The notes below the pieces were generated by a model. The model worked only from the letters and a program-made list of their open reading frames with translations. It ran no database searches and was not told the origin of the DNA. The position numbers and the translations under genes were made by a program. From Ornithodoros turicata (taxonomy: Eukaryota > Arthropoda > Arachnida > Ixodida > Argasidae), in NCBI RefSeq assembly GCF_037126465.1, contig NC_088209.1, forward strand, positions 21,271,146 through 21,335,145: a DNA stretch of 64,000 nt, read 5' to 3'. Positions 32,836 to 44,899 of this stretch are shown in pieces (the first letter of the stretch is position 1; the number at the start of each line of letters is the position of its first letter).

Positions 32836-33261
32836 CACTCTAAAAACTGGTGGTGATGGTGATCATGGTGAAAAGGCTCGCCGTTATCGGCCTCACAGAG
32901 GTGGGCAACGTCACGACTGACGCCCCGGGGGAATGTACGTCCTGGGCCGACTTCTAAGGGAACTGTGCCGACATATCTCGGAAAACGTCTGAGGAAAACC
33001 CAGGAAAAACACCAGACAGAAGAGATTGAACTTCACCGCATAGCACGCTCTGCGCCAACCACTTTCACGAATGATAGGGTTACCGCTTCGGATTCGAGGA
33101 GAGATAGGGTGTAAGCCTTTTTGTGTCAATTTAGATATATTATAATTGACACAAAAAGGCGTACGCCTCCCTCTCTCCTCGAATCAGAAGCGATAACCCT
33201 ATCATTCGCGGCAGTGGTTGGCGCAGAACGTGCTATGCGGTGAAGTACTGTTTTTACGGTG
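32836..33261. mobile_element. CACTC-MITE (CTAAAAAC-ended subfamily) with a SINE inserted in its left end
   Basis: CACTCTAAAAAC at 32836 is separated by the SINE from TTGAACTTCACCGCATAGC. Arms pair around GGGTTACCGCTT and AAGCGATAACCC; right end near GTACTGTTTTTACGGTG. Confidence 0.8.
32848..33020 (-). mobile_element. tRNA-type SINE body, minus strand
   Basis: Same family as 18848-19052, reversed: the tail CCACCAG side is at 32,848, with GGGCCGACTTCTAAGGGAAC and AACCCAGGAAAAACACC inside. The tRNA-like head is missing. Confidence 0.85.
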
Positions 33262-33377
33262 CCCTGCTTTAGCGCTCCTTGTGTCCATGAGGAGAGTCTC
33301 GTGTGTCACTGTTCTCATGTCTCTTGTCTCCAATTGCGGATCAAGACACTAGGTTCTTCTTCTTTCTTTTTTTTTTT

Positions 33378-33500
33378 TGGGGGGGGGGGGACGGTTTCTT
33401 TGTCAAAACGCGTAATTAGTGAGGGGAGAGCGCGGAACTCATGTATAGTCTAGCGGTTTGTGGGGCGATCGCCCCCCCCCCCCCTGGATCCGCCACTGGT
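33378..33500. mobile_element. hAT-like MITE remnant, copy B
   Basis: G run, CGGTTTCTTTGTCAAAAC, C run, then CTGGATCCGCCACTGG. Orthologous to 19,105-19,215; marks the approximate left limit of unit B. Confidence 0.65.
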
Positions 33501-33920
33501 TGTCTCAATTATTATTTTGATAAGATTACGTGTAACACGTGTCAAAACTCCCTAAAGGTTACTTTCGTGTAAATATCTGTGTACATATATGGTGATACAC
33601 CCTTCCTTTGGGGATGTTACAAACCAATGTTGGACATTCACAGCGACCTTATCGGCAATGCACGCCTTCGTATACAACAAAATATGTTTTGAATGACTTC
33701 GTCAATCGTCTTCGTGTTATGTTTAAACACAGAACCAATGGAGTTGTTTTATTTTGTGAACTGATGAGAAAACGAGCGTCTGAAAAGTGGCATGTCGATG
33801 ACTGCTTCCAGTTGCTGACGACGGCGTTAAACTGGCATATTTTTGGCAGGCTTGGGAGCTTTCTTTCTGCAAAGAACCACGGGAAAACATTTCGGTTGCT
33901 ACACTACGGTAAATAGAGCG

Positions 33921-34338
33921 TTATAAAAACACTAAATTGCAAAAAAAAAAAAGAAAAACCGCGCGGAATGAAAGATTGCGTTACTTTGACACTGACACAA
34001 AAGGAAGGGGATCCATCGGTTGCGTCGTGCGTGATTTATGAGCGAAAGAAACTGCTCTCTCTCTCTCCTTCTCAAGAAGGCCGCCAATGCGGAGCAGGCT
34101 CTCATTGGTCTCCTCGAACAATGTGTCCAATCATAGCGAGAGATCATTTGAGGAGACCAATCAGAGGCCTCTCCGCATTGTCGCGCTTCATGAGAAGGAA
34201 AGGAAGAGGGAAACTTTTCTTTCGCTCATAAATCACGGACGACGCAACAGATGAATCCCGTTAATTTTGTGTCGGTGTCAAGGTAATGGCATGTTGCATT
34301 CCACGAGGAGAAATATTTGCACTTTAGTGCCCCTTTAA
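33921..34338. mobile_element. TTAA-type foldback MITE with CCAAT boxes, copy B
   Basis: Orthologue of 19495-19907. The left TTAA has decayed (TTAT); the right TTAA at 34335-34338 is intact. It carries CATTGGTC, CCAATCATAG and GACCAATCAGAGG. Confidence 0.7.
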
Positions 34339-34692
34339 AAAGACTGGCTGCATGTGTGGACATTCTACCAAACGCGTTTTAATGTGGTAGGATCATAGAG
34401 CCATGTTACAATCCTGACTTTCAGGCTCCCGCTCTCTTTGAGGTGCCAATGTGTTGCCATTGTAACCTCTTTCTTGTTATCCTCTAGCTCTCTTTCTTCT
34501 TCTCCCTCCACAATTGTCACGAATGGACTTAGTACACAGCTATTGACATAGGTGGGCCCTATGTAGTTATGACTTAAAAACGTGAATTCTAGAGACGTGT
34601 AAAGAACCGGAAACAACAGGAGTCGGTGTTTGGTGGTCATAAATTAACACATTGCGGTACGGTTACGGCTAATTTACTCGCGGTGAACACAA

Positions 34693-37600
34693 CTAGTTTG
34701 TATGTGCGCACAGTTGGAGTTCGGGTGCCTGTGGCAATTCTAAATACCTGTCCATCTTGTCCGCTTCGTAAAAGGTGTCCGGTAATGGTTTGTTGAGCGT
34801 TTCGGGAAGCAGTAGGGTCGTTCCGGCCATGAAGAAGCAACAGGCCGCGACGAACATGTGTGGCACCCAGTATTGCGTGACGTCTCCCTGTAATGCACAA
34901 GAGATGACCCAGTACATTTGTAAATTTTAGCGTGAGAGTAGCGTGGTGCTTGTCACACGGACTCACAGTACCTGGAAAGCCGCCGCGATTTCTCAGTGAA
35001 CCTATAGGGTGTGTACGCACGTGTGGTATAATTCCTGCTGATTTGGAGGAGACCGTGTTATCACTAACGCACGAGATTCGTCCAGGAATATACCGTCATG
35101 CAGCTAACGAAGAACTGAACTATATGCTACCGCAGAGAGGGCACCTCCTCACTCGAAGACTTACACACCTAGCAGTCAGATCACGTTCAAGCAGTCTACA
35201 TCGTCTGTTTCATGACGGGTTTGCTGAGATTACGTTCATGTATGGATATGGAACGTATTAAAAAGTAATAATCACGCTCACATCACGCCATGTGATCATC
35301 TATCATACTCCCGCAAACAGTTCCATCTCCCAGTTGGCACCACCACATGGATCAGCCTCAGCCTGGAACAACAGTTCTAGACAACAGTACAACGTCTTAT
35401 TTACTGCATATGGTCTCATGTAGGAACATTCATAGAAACTAGACGCCCGTACCAACTGTGGTGGACATTTTGAGATTCGAACCGATTCTATAGCCCGTAC
35501 ACTATTAAAAACGAACTTCACCGCATAGCACGCTCATAGCCAACCATCAATCCGAATGATATCATTCTGCGTATTGACTTGTTGAAAATAAGAGGAGGCG
35601 CTTATCTGGGACAGATTATCTTGTCCCAGATAGGCGCCTCCCCCTTGTTTTGAACAAACCAGGACACAGAATGATATCATTCGAAATGATGCATGGCTAG
35701 GAGCGTGCTATGTGGTGAAGTTCATTTCTAAGGGTGTATACACTAAAAACAGAACTTCACCGCATAGCACGCTGGGCGCCAACCATTGTCTCGTATGATA
35801 GCGTTATCGCTGATGATTGGAAGACAGAGGGGGGGGGGGCGTACGCCTTTTTGTGGCAGTTTTCATATATCCAAATTGCCACAAAAGGCGTACGCCCCCC
35901 ACCCCCCTCTATCTCCGAATCAGAAGCGATAACCTTATCACTCGTGGCAATGATTGGCGCACAGCCTGCTATTCGGTGAAGTTCTGTTTTTAGAGTGTAC
36001 CTGTCAAACTCCGCACAAAGAAATATCGATTTAGTAAAAGCACGCAAAAGTTCGTCTCTCTGAGGTGCGCAACCTACTGCAACGCTACGAATGCGGCGAC
36101 AACATCTCTCCCATAATGACAAGTGCTGACTTCAAGCGTCCCATCGTATGGAATTACTTCATACAGCATTTTTGTTCCGCGCGGAAAGGACGGCCTGCGA
36201 AGGATTAGAAGCTTGGAGACTTGAATGATAGCTGTAGTATATTAACGTAAACACTATGTGCCTGAAATAATTAGTATGGATTTCTTTGTTTCTTTCCATT
36301 GTTTCTTGGTGAGTAACTTAACCGTAAGAATTAGCATAGCAAAGTGTATACCGAATGCGTAAGCTTTGTGTGGCAGTCTCGGATAAACAATGACGCTCAA
36401 GGGTTGTAAAGCAATGCCAAGCATGCCAGTTAAAACACTTTCGTTATATGGTGTTGGTTGAAACAGCGTGTAGTAGTCCTTGTGTTCAAGGACATACTGT
36501 GGCACCTGGTTCTCCTTGGCAAGTTTACTCAGTGGATGGAAGCCGTGATGGGGTCGCCTGTATTAATCGAAAGGACTATCCAGAAATGTGCTACGTATTT
36601 CCAGCTTGTGGAACTCAGGCAGAATTCGACTGGGAGAATTCTCTACAATTCGGGTCCGTTGAGTTCCATCAGTCCCTGTTCACAAATAGGGCCCTTCCAC
36701 ATGCATCTTCCAGGTTCAAACGAAATTGCGGGACTTGAACATGATGTACATTCATGCGGTGCAATTCCAATCATAACTTTGATACGTCTTCACTATGGAC
36801 TAGTCTGAGTGAACCGGGGAGAATTCATCTGCGCGACGTCAGTTTAAACCACCACGTGACCTTGCTTCGGTTTCGGCTTCGTTTCTTTGCTGTGTAGAGC
36901 GGTATTCGTACCAGGGCCTTTCGGTCTTGAAATCACATGCCCTATACTTTGCTATGATCACATTGCTGATCGCCACACCAGTGCAGTGAGGAACGTGCCT
37001 ATCCATATACAGCTCTGTAAAAGGCTCAAGCTCCTTTCTTCTATGGACTAACTAGACTGAACCAGCTTAAACTCTCAATTTCACTTCGGTTTTGTGATTA
37101 TAGATGACTCTACACTACTATCAACGGGCTGCTCTGTGTGCTGTATGCAAAGAGCCATAACTCCGTGACGCGAGAGCGCAGTGAAGGGCTTTCGACGGCC
37201 ATTTTTGGCACCCATAAATCTACATTTCAACCATGGTTTCATGTAATATTCGGGATTGAATTCACAACCCCTTTTAACACGCATTGCCAATGTTCAAACG
37301 AACTTTTAAAGGTGTTCAACGTGTAATAATTTGGACAATGATGTCAGAAGTGACCGCCGCCAGCAGAACGGCACCTCTACAACACATATGCCGCCGCATG
37401 CAAGACCCGTCTTTATGCCATTGAGCAGATGGTTTCATACCAGATCTTTCAGAAAAGGTGCCACCATTCCGCCGAAGCGGCTGCAAGTAAGGCAACAGGC
37501 GAAACCGAAGCTCCTTGCGGTTGTCGGGAACACCTCGAGTACCATGATCCACTTGATGAAGCCCGCACTCAGGATAAAGAACCGGATGAGCATGTGTGAA

Positions 37601-40600
37601 AAGATGTTCAACCAAATGGGAGAGCCTGCAAAAGTACACGCTCATTTCGAAAGACATGCCAAATAACTCTGCACCATTTCTCAGGTATATACATACCTCT
37701 TGGCAGGAAGGGGGCTGGAATTGCCGCCAATCCCGCCAAGATCAGGGCCGTGCACTGCGATTTCCTTCTTGACCACCGACGTGCAATATAGAGCCCCACA
37801 AGGCCTGCAGGTATTTCAGCAAAGGCGGACAGTGCGTAGTTGATGTAGGGATTACCTGGTACAGCAGTGGACGTCAGTACCAGATGGTAGTACACAAGGG
37901 CTCCCAAGGTCCTGGGTTACGTGCCGTTACTTGTTAATGTAATCTATAACCATTCCCTACTTTACTGCAGCAGGTCAAATAGTGACCTAAAACGAATGAG
38001 ATCATAGGTTTCTGAAGAGGAAGGGATGTGAGTCACATCATGTGACCCAGTATTTGAAGTCGAAGTTGGACTCTACGCTCTATAGCGAAGACGTAGAGGC
38101 AATGGTAGGTGTGAGTGGTTCCATTTGAGGAAAGAGAGAGAGAGAGGAACAAGGGGATGAGAGCAAAGAAAAGAAGGAATAATTAGGCCGTGACCTGCAG
38201 CATCTTATGTAAAGTATATAAGCAAGAATTGTATGCCAAACTTCCCTCCTCTCTTGTTTTCTGTACCATATTCCGCTGGTCATGCTGCAGCAGCTGCATG
38301 TTCTTTGCAATCGCCTTGCGCAAATCAGTGTACCTTTTTTTATCTTCCCCTAAGTAACTAATTAATTTAAGTGACGTTAATTATGGATTTCATAATTATC
38401 ACTGTCATAAGTCGAGTGTCAATTGAAAGCTGAAGTGTACATACAGAAACCACGGATTAAGTATAGTGTCCAACCAGTTGCCTCTAAAGTGGTTCTTCAT
38501 TCCGGGCTCCAGAGAAAACTGCGAGATTTGAAAAACATTCATCGCACTCTTAAAAATGAACTTCACCGCATAGCACGCTCCTAGCGAACCATAATCTCGA
38601 ATGCCTCGTACGCCTTTTTTTGTGACAATTGTGAACAGCATAAGTGTCACAAAAAAGGCGTACGCCTCCCGTTTTCGACAAATCAGGACAGATAACCATA
38701 TCATTCGAGATGATGGTTGGCTAGGAGCGTGCTATGCGGTAAAGTTCATTTTTAAGAGTGCGTGATTAGCCGCTTGCGCATCTGGACAGCAGCGCTCTCA
38801 GGCGTGCCCTGAACGAACGAAGCCCTCTCCTTCAAGTTCTACTTCCACGAGGCCACCCAAGCCGTGTGCACGCTGTAGTCTTTGAGGATATACTTCAAAG
38901 GAGAGAGAGACAGTGAAGAGAGAGAGAGAGACAAAGTGAGTAATGGACAAAAACACATTTCGAAACTGAGTTCAAGCATACACACGGCAGACGTACCATA
39001 GTGAGAACAATACCAATGTGTTTCGTCGTAATCGAGGAGTTGAAAAAAAATCGAGGAAACGAAACGCAGATTCACGAGGTTTCTGTAAAGAGCGTGTGAT
39101 GGAAAGTGTTACACAGCATTACGGGCAAGGCCGTGAATGAAGAAACCCAATCACGATGTCTGCACTCTTAAAAATGAACTTCACCGCATAGCACGCTCCT
39201 AGTCAACCATCATCTCGAATGATATCGTTATCTGCCCTGATTTGTTGATAACGGGAGCCGTATGCCTTTTCTGTGACAATTATGAACAGCATAAGTGTCA
39301 CGAAAAAGGCGTACGCCTACCGTTTTCAACAAATCAGGGCAGGTAACAATATCATTCGAGATGATGGTTGGCTAGGAGCGTGCTATGCGGTGAAGTTCAT
39401 TTTTAAGAGTGTGCTTCGAAGAGAACTCCGTCGGTTATCGTGAGTTGGGTATCTTCGAAGAAAAAAAAATGTGGGCTTACACTCGTGGAATGAAGGACTA
39501 ATTCGGTCATGATTTGCTCCATTGCAGGCACAGGTTTCCGGTTGATCCTCAAGATGCGAACGAGAGCCCTCTCGGCTTCGTCGAGGCGACTCTTAGTCAT
39601 CAGCCAACGGGGCGATTCCTGAATAATGCTGCAGATAAACAGCACGAAACAACCGATCTATCACCGTAAAATTGTCTTCTGTCTCTCCCTGTGACATGCT
39701 TTACGTCAATCGAGAACTCGAGAGTTAAAATATATGCTCGAAGAAGGGTATTGTAATGTATACTTACAACCAATAGGGCAAAAGCAAGAGCGCGAACAGC
39801 CCCGCTCCAAGCTGGAGGTAGTTCCAGCTGTCCAGGGTGTATGCCAGCACGGGCAGAATGAGCAGTGGAATGGTGTAGCCGATTCCGAAGCCGACGTTCA
39901 TCATCATACGGAACTCAGGTGGCATGATTTCCATTACTGCACGCGAACGCGGTTACCGTTACAGAAATTCACAAAGCAGTAAATGAAAACACCGAATATG
40001 AAAGCGTGTGTCTCGAGGTAAACAGCATAAAACGCTTACATAGCGACACGGCCGTGGCCTGGCACCCCGCAATGCCCGTTGAGAGGAAGAAACGAGCAGC
40101 ATTGAACCAGCCGATTCCGGGAGAGAATGCAGCCAAGGATCCAAAGACAAACACGATTGTAGCACAGGTGAAGAAGACTCGTCTCCGACCGAAACTGTTT
40201 TACAAGAGCGTGCATTCCATACATACATTCCATACATTACATTCCACAATTTGTTTGTGGAAATAAAATCACATTACATTACATTACATTACAAGAGCGT
40301 GCATCAAGAGAGGGCGGAGAGGGAGAGAGAGAGATACATGATGACGATGAAATGGGGATGACTTCCGCTCACTGAGGAAAAACAAGAGAGAGGAAAAGCA
40401 TGCACAAAATATGCTTTTACATCAGACTGTTGGCGAATTCCATATGGACAGCAAATTTTGCCCCACGATATATGGTTGAGGGTCAAGTGCCTACTCCCAG
40501 CGGTGTCGTATGGGTTTGCGTCCCCAATGGAACACCATCTGCCTTCAGCTGGAGCAAAACGCATTTCTGGGATTGGACAGTTACCGCGCTACGTATAGGC

Positions 40601-43600
40601 CTCGCCGGGATTCCTCGAAACCGTGACCTGCTATTGGTCGAAGTTTTGCTCCAGAAAGGTGCAAAAGTTGTTCCATTGGAAGAACCAGGTCACGAGTGGA
40701 ATGTTCCATCGGCGGAGAAGAGGTCAAACATTTGCTGGGAGGGGCAAAACTTTTTGACCTACCATATAGCGTGGGTTCGCACAGGGCAGAATGAGCAGAA
40801 CCCGACGCAAGAGTGCAGGGCTGTAATGTCTCCGAGCGTTTCCGAGCTTGTGTTTTCGGTAGTGCCACAATTAGTGCTCAGCCGATAGAATATGTCACAT
40901 GTTCCAGCTCAAGCTTGTCTCCCACACTCTAAAAGCATGCTGAAGGCCAACTATTTCCAGAACGATACCGTTATCGCTCCTGCTTTGTGGAAAGTGTGAG
41001 ACGTACGGCTCTTTGTGCCAATAACCATAGCTGCATGAGTGTCACAAAAAGGTGTACGTCTTCCGTTTTCAACAAACAAGGGGAGATAACGATGTCATTC
41101 GGGATGATGGTCGGTTAGGAGCATGTTATGCGGTGAAGTTCTGTTTCAGGAGCAGCGCAACATTTCTACACTCTTAAAAATGAACTTCACCGCATAGCAC
41201 GCTGCCGGCCTACCATCACCTCGAATGATATCGTTATCTGCCCTGATTTGTGGAAAACGGGAGGAGTACGCCTTTTTCGTGACAATTATGAACAGCCTAA
41301 GTGTCACAAAAAAGGATGTACCCCTCCCGTTTTCAACAAATCAGGGCAGATAACGATATCATTCGAGATGATGGTTGGCTAGGAGCGTGTTATGCGGTGA
41401 AGTTCATTTTTAAGAGTGTAGAGAGCGGGCATGCACACTAGAAGGGGGCGAAAGCTTCACCGCATAGCACGCTCCTAGTCAACCATCATCCCGAATGACA
41501 ACCTTCTCTTCCTTGATTTGATGAAGACGGGAGGGGGGGGGGGCAACTATGAACTGCATAATGCCACAAAAATGGCGTACGCCCCCTTTTCATGTAGTCA
41601 AGGAAGAGAACGTTATCATTCGGGATTATGGTTGGCTAAGTGCGTGCTATGCGGTGAAGTTTAGCTTTAAGAGTGTAGGCGAAGCTCTCTGTAACTCACA
41701 TCCAAAACAACACAACAGGGCGAGTTACATAGCGATATAAGTTTCTAACACTGTAGGCAGACAATATTCGACGAGTAATTTACCGATCTGAGAGATCTCC
41801 GAAGAGAAGTCCGCCAACGAGAGACCCCGCCATGACGATACTCTGCATTGCCGAACGGTGCCAATCATTCTTGCAGACCAGGTCCCACTGTGCGGAAAAA
41901 TAAGTTGGAACAGTGTTCTTCAGCATGGTTTTATTCTGTCAGTCATTTTAGCCGCTACGGCAGTATGTCCCTGCGCAGTCGAGAGGGTAACGTTCGGAGA
42001 GACCACGTGATGAAGTGTCAGGCTAATCATAAGGCAGCAATAAGGAGTTGTTGGTGGTGGTAGTGGGGGATAGATCGACACGGGTCCACAGGTGAAACTA
42101 CGTGCGTCTCACCTTGACATGTTACGGTTTACTGGAGAAGGAGAGAAATCTGGGCGCGTTGAGCGCTCTTGTCCACGTGTGTGTGCATTTTTTCCCTTCG
42201 TGCTGTTCCTTCGCACTTGATCACGACGAATGTTACACCTTATTTTGGAAAGGGACCGATGAGGTCGCTCCATGAGCAATAGGGGAGAGATGGAAACTGG
42301 GGGCTGCGCGGATGGCTTGCCTACTTGCATAGCGCATTGCAGCGAGATGTATAGCGACTGAGTAAACTAACGCGCGGACCGGGATGTACCAGTTCACCAC
42401 GAAGTGAAATACCTAAGTGAAAGGGACAAGCATACCAGCTCTATGATATATGATTGATGATCGAGAAATGATTTATATAGGCACTGCACTCTAACAGCGG
42501 AACTTCACTGCATAACACGAATGGAAGTTAAGGTATATATTCGAACGGGTCTCTACCGAAGAAACGTCCGACCGCGACATAATCAGGACGTTGGTAGATA
42601 TAGCGAAACAGGAACAGTGCGGACGAAGGACACCGCTGTTTCATAAAGTCGTATTCCTTCACGAAGGTCAAGGGTCGCTTCTTTGAATTAGTGGTACACA
42701 CACAAATGAGGTCATGTTTTTGGTTTCTTTGCTGTCTCTATTCGCGTTCCTGGTCCACCGCGGAAAGAAAGGAAGACTCCACCGGAGGGTTGGTTGCATC
42801 GCCTCGAAAGTCAACGTCGTAATCCTATGCGCATTGCGGTTTGTTATTACGACTTAGTTCCCGCTTGCTTTGTATGGCGAGACACAGTCTCGGGGTTGCA
42901 TTCACCCCCCATTTCAAGCATCTGAACGCCCCTCCGACTCCATGCTCTGCTCTCGCTGTGCTCTTTACACTTCCCAAAGAGAAGCTCTACAGTGCCGCCT
43001 GCAGTCGATCACGGCCGTACCATTCACATTGGCAACCATTCTCGGCCCTTGGTCTAACCAGAACGACCATTGCCAAGCTCTTGAGTGTGTCAAGATTTTT
43101 CTCCTGGACACTGGTCTCCTCTCTACCCTATGATCTGCCTGCGTACCTGTGTGCTGCGTTTGTTTTTGTGTGTGCTGTGTGTGTTTTGCCTACCGTTCTG
43201 ATGTCTTACTGACTCCACTGACTATCGACCCTATTTATCATCGTTCATCACCTCATCATCAGGACACATCTCATCCTGCCCCATTATGCCTTGGGGTAGT
43301 GGGCCGCGCCGTACGTGGCGAATTTCCCCATTCATTATCATTAATTTATTTGTTGTTGTTGTTGCGTGAGCCGAGGCAGAGAGCCGCCAATTAAGTGGCA
43401 TGTTTCCTCACTGATCGTCACCTCATGTATCTGCCTTTTGATCGTGTGCGCACGGCTGTGTCATTTGTGTGTGTCTTCATGTTTTTTACACTTCATCTAC
43501 ACTCTAAAAACGGTATAGCACGCTGTGGGCCAACCATTGGCAAGAATGATAGGGCTATCGCTTCTGATTCGAGGAGAGAGGAGGGCGTACGCCTTTTTGT

Positions 43601-44587
43601 GGCAAGTATCATATACCCAAATTGCCACAAAAAGGCGTAAGCCCAGCGCTTTCCTCAAATCGACGCGATAAGCCTGCTTTGCGGTGAAGTTCTGATTTTA
43701 GAGTGTAGAAACAGAAACAGAGCTGGAGGGCAATGTCGAGACTGGAAACAGAAGCAGAAATAGAACTTCACTACATAACACGCTGAAGGCCAACCACTGT
43801 ACATCAGAATGATACCGTTATCACTCCTAATTTCTTGAAAGCGTGGGACGCACCCTTTTTCTGACACTTAACATAACTTTATAAGTGTCACAATGAGGCG
43901 TACAAACGCGTACGTCTTTAACATGTACAAAGGTGTACGTTTTTAACGAATCTGTTACTCTCTCTCTCTTCTGTTTTCAGAGTGCAGAATGATATCGTTC
44001 GCTGTCCTTATTTCTTCGAAATGGGAAGCATACGCGGCGGTACGCCCTTTCGTGGAAACATGGATACGCGTTATTTCCACAAAAAGGCGTATGTCACGTT
44101 CTCTCTTCAAGTCAGAAGCGATAACTGTATCACACCACAGAACGGTTGGTGCGGAGTTTGTTGACCGGCGAAGTTCCGCTTACACAGTGGAAGTATCAAT
44201 CAAACCAAGACCGATCAATCGGCGAACTCTCACCTGTTCTACAATAGTGTTCTTGTGCGTGGACGTGTTGTACTCCCACCTGCCGCACGGTACCGTGACA
44301 TTCTTGTCCACAACCCACGAATCATTGACGAACGACACTGAAAACATGTCACACTTGGCGTAGGAATCACCTTGCAGTTTGGGTATGGCCATCTCTTTCC
44401 ACTGCTCCACGCTCAGGTTGAGGAATCCCGCAGGCCGAGCGCACCAGTGGTCGACGTCTGGGGCGATGAGCGGCGTCAGCATGTTCGTCCATGCTGTAGG
44501 GAACGCCCGGGTCACGGCAAGAGCGATGACGATTGTATGGTAGATGCCGAAACCGCCGATCACGCTCACGATGTCCAACATTAGCAC
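34693..44587 (-). CDS. SLC22-family organic cation transporter-like protein, copy B (9 exons)
   Basis: Paralogue of copy A in a tandem duplication; same fold and presumed role. Exons on minus: 44234-44587 (ATG at 44579-44581), 41784-41887, 40040-40194, 39768-39936, 39481-39628, 38997-39082, 37697-37911, 37441-37625, 34693-34887. All internal exons have exactly the lengths of copy A and phases agree; 534 residues. The last exon is uninterrupted and ends in a short tail (ELPQAPELQLCAHTN, stop at 34693-34695). I count about 34 differences in 515 shared residues; exon 2 is identical in protein and exon 7 is the most divergent. Introns hold several CACTC-MITEs that copy A lacks. As in A, the first exon starts at an acceptor-like CTTGCAG 6 bases before ATG. 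No frameshift or stop was seen, so both copies look functional. Confidence 0.93.
35500..35736. mobile_element. CACTC-MITE, complete, intron 8 of copy B
   Basis: CACTATTAAAAACGAACTTC to AAGTTCATTTCTAAGGGTG, flanked by TA. Absent at the homologous site in copy A (near 21,450). Confidence 0.85.
35741..35997. mobile_element. CACTC-MITE (CTAAAAAC subfamily), complete, adjacent to the previous one
   Basis: CACTAAAAACAGAACTTC to GAAGTTCTGTTTTTAGAGTG, TA on both sides; arms with GGCGTACGCC-type palindromes and GAAGCGATAACCTTATC. It sits only 4 bp from the previous MITE. Confidence 0.85.
38545..38760. mobile_element. CACTC-MITE, intron 6 of copy B, CG duplication
   Basis: CACTCTTAAAAATGAAC to GTTCATTTTTAAGAGTG. 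Flanks are CG on both sides. Copy A has the uninterrupted site (ATTCCTCGTGTCC at about 25,290). Confidence 0.87.
39163..39411. mobile_element. CACTC-MITE, intron 5 of copy B, TG duplication
   Basis: Complete element flanked by TG (39161-39162 and 39412-39413). Copy A reads GATGTCTGCTTCGAAG at about 25,698-25,713, the exact empty site. Confidence 0.9.
40925..41155. mobile_element. diverged CACTC-MITE, intron 2 of copy B
   Basis: CACTCTAAAAGCATGCTG to GAAGTTCTGTTTCAGGAG; the arms retain GTGTCACAAAAAGG and GAACGATACCGTTATCGC. Older than its neighbours by sequence decay. Confidence 0.75.
41169..41418. mobile_element. CACTC-MITE, complete, TA flanks
   Basis: CACTCTTAAAAATGAAC to GTTCATTTTTAAGAGTG, TA at 41167-41168 and 41419-41420. 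A half copy remains at the homologous place in unit A (28131-28210), so insertion predates duplication. Confidence 0.9.
41436..41675. mobile_element. CACTC-MITE, intron 2 of copy B, orthologue of 28229-28594
   Basis: CACTAGAAGGGGGCG to TTTAGCTTTAAGAGTG with pairing arms. Uninterrupted here; carries a SINE fragment in unit A. Confidence 0.82.
42840..43390 (+). pseudogene. C-terminal remnant and 3' tail of a non-LTR retrotransposon
   Basis: The frame 42,870-43,133 contains a cysteine pair (MLCSRCALYT), then arginine/leucine-rich text ending ILGPWSNQNDHCQALEC and KIFLLDTGLL before a stop. This is the usual look of the end of a LINE ORF2. A GT-rich, T-rich untranslated tail follows. Sits between copy B exons 1 and 2. 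Confidence 0.55.
43500..43705. mobile_element. CACTC-MITE (CTAAAAAC subfamily), complete, TA flanks
   Basis: CACTCTAAAAACGG to GAAGTTCTGATTTTAGAGTG, TA both sides; arms with GGGCGTACGCC and TGCCACAAAAAGGCG. Confidence 0.85.
43762..44185. mobile_element. old CACTC-MITE remnants 3' of copy B exon 1
   Basis: Degenerate arms (AACTTCACTACATAACACGC, AATGATACCGTTATCAC, GAATGATATCGTTCGC) shared partly with 29,725-30,050 in unit A. Confidence 0.6.
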
Positions 44588-44778
44588 CTGCAAGGACCAG
44601 GTACATTACGCTGGACTGGTACTAGAAGACAACTAGTGATTGCTTGCCCTTGGTAACGGGTACTATGTCCTGGCCACACGGCAGACTTAATGCATTAAAC
44701 GGAATGGCATTTACTTCACCTTCTATGATTCACCTACTTCACCTCCTACAGTTATGCAGTTAGCGGAGAAATGCAAAA

Positions 44779-44895
44779 GGACGAATTCATTGGTGTAATT
44801 CATAGGTGTAAGGACGTAATTCATTGGTGTAATTCATAGGTGTAAGGACGTAATTCATTGGTGTAATTCATAGGTGTAAGGACGTAATTCATCGG
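44779..44895 (+). repeat. 34-bp minisatellite, about 3.4 copies
   Basis: Unit GGACGTAATTCATTGGTG plus TAATTCATAGGTGTAA repeated with almost no divergence, just beyond the right edge of duplicated unit B. Confidence 0.9.
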
Positions 44896-44899
44896 TGGA

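Noticed and set aside
39163..39411. Tc1/mariner identity for the CACTC-MITE because many copies have TA flanks
   Set aside because: Empty-site comparison shows TG and CG duplications, so strict TA targeting does not hold.
44779..44895. CRISPR-like array
   Set aside because: Contiguous 34-bp units without spacers in a eukaryotic genome; a minisatellite.
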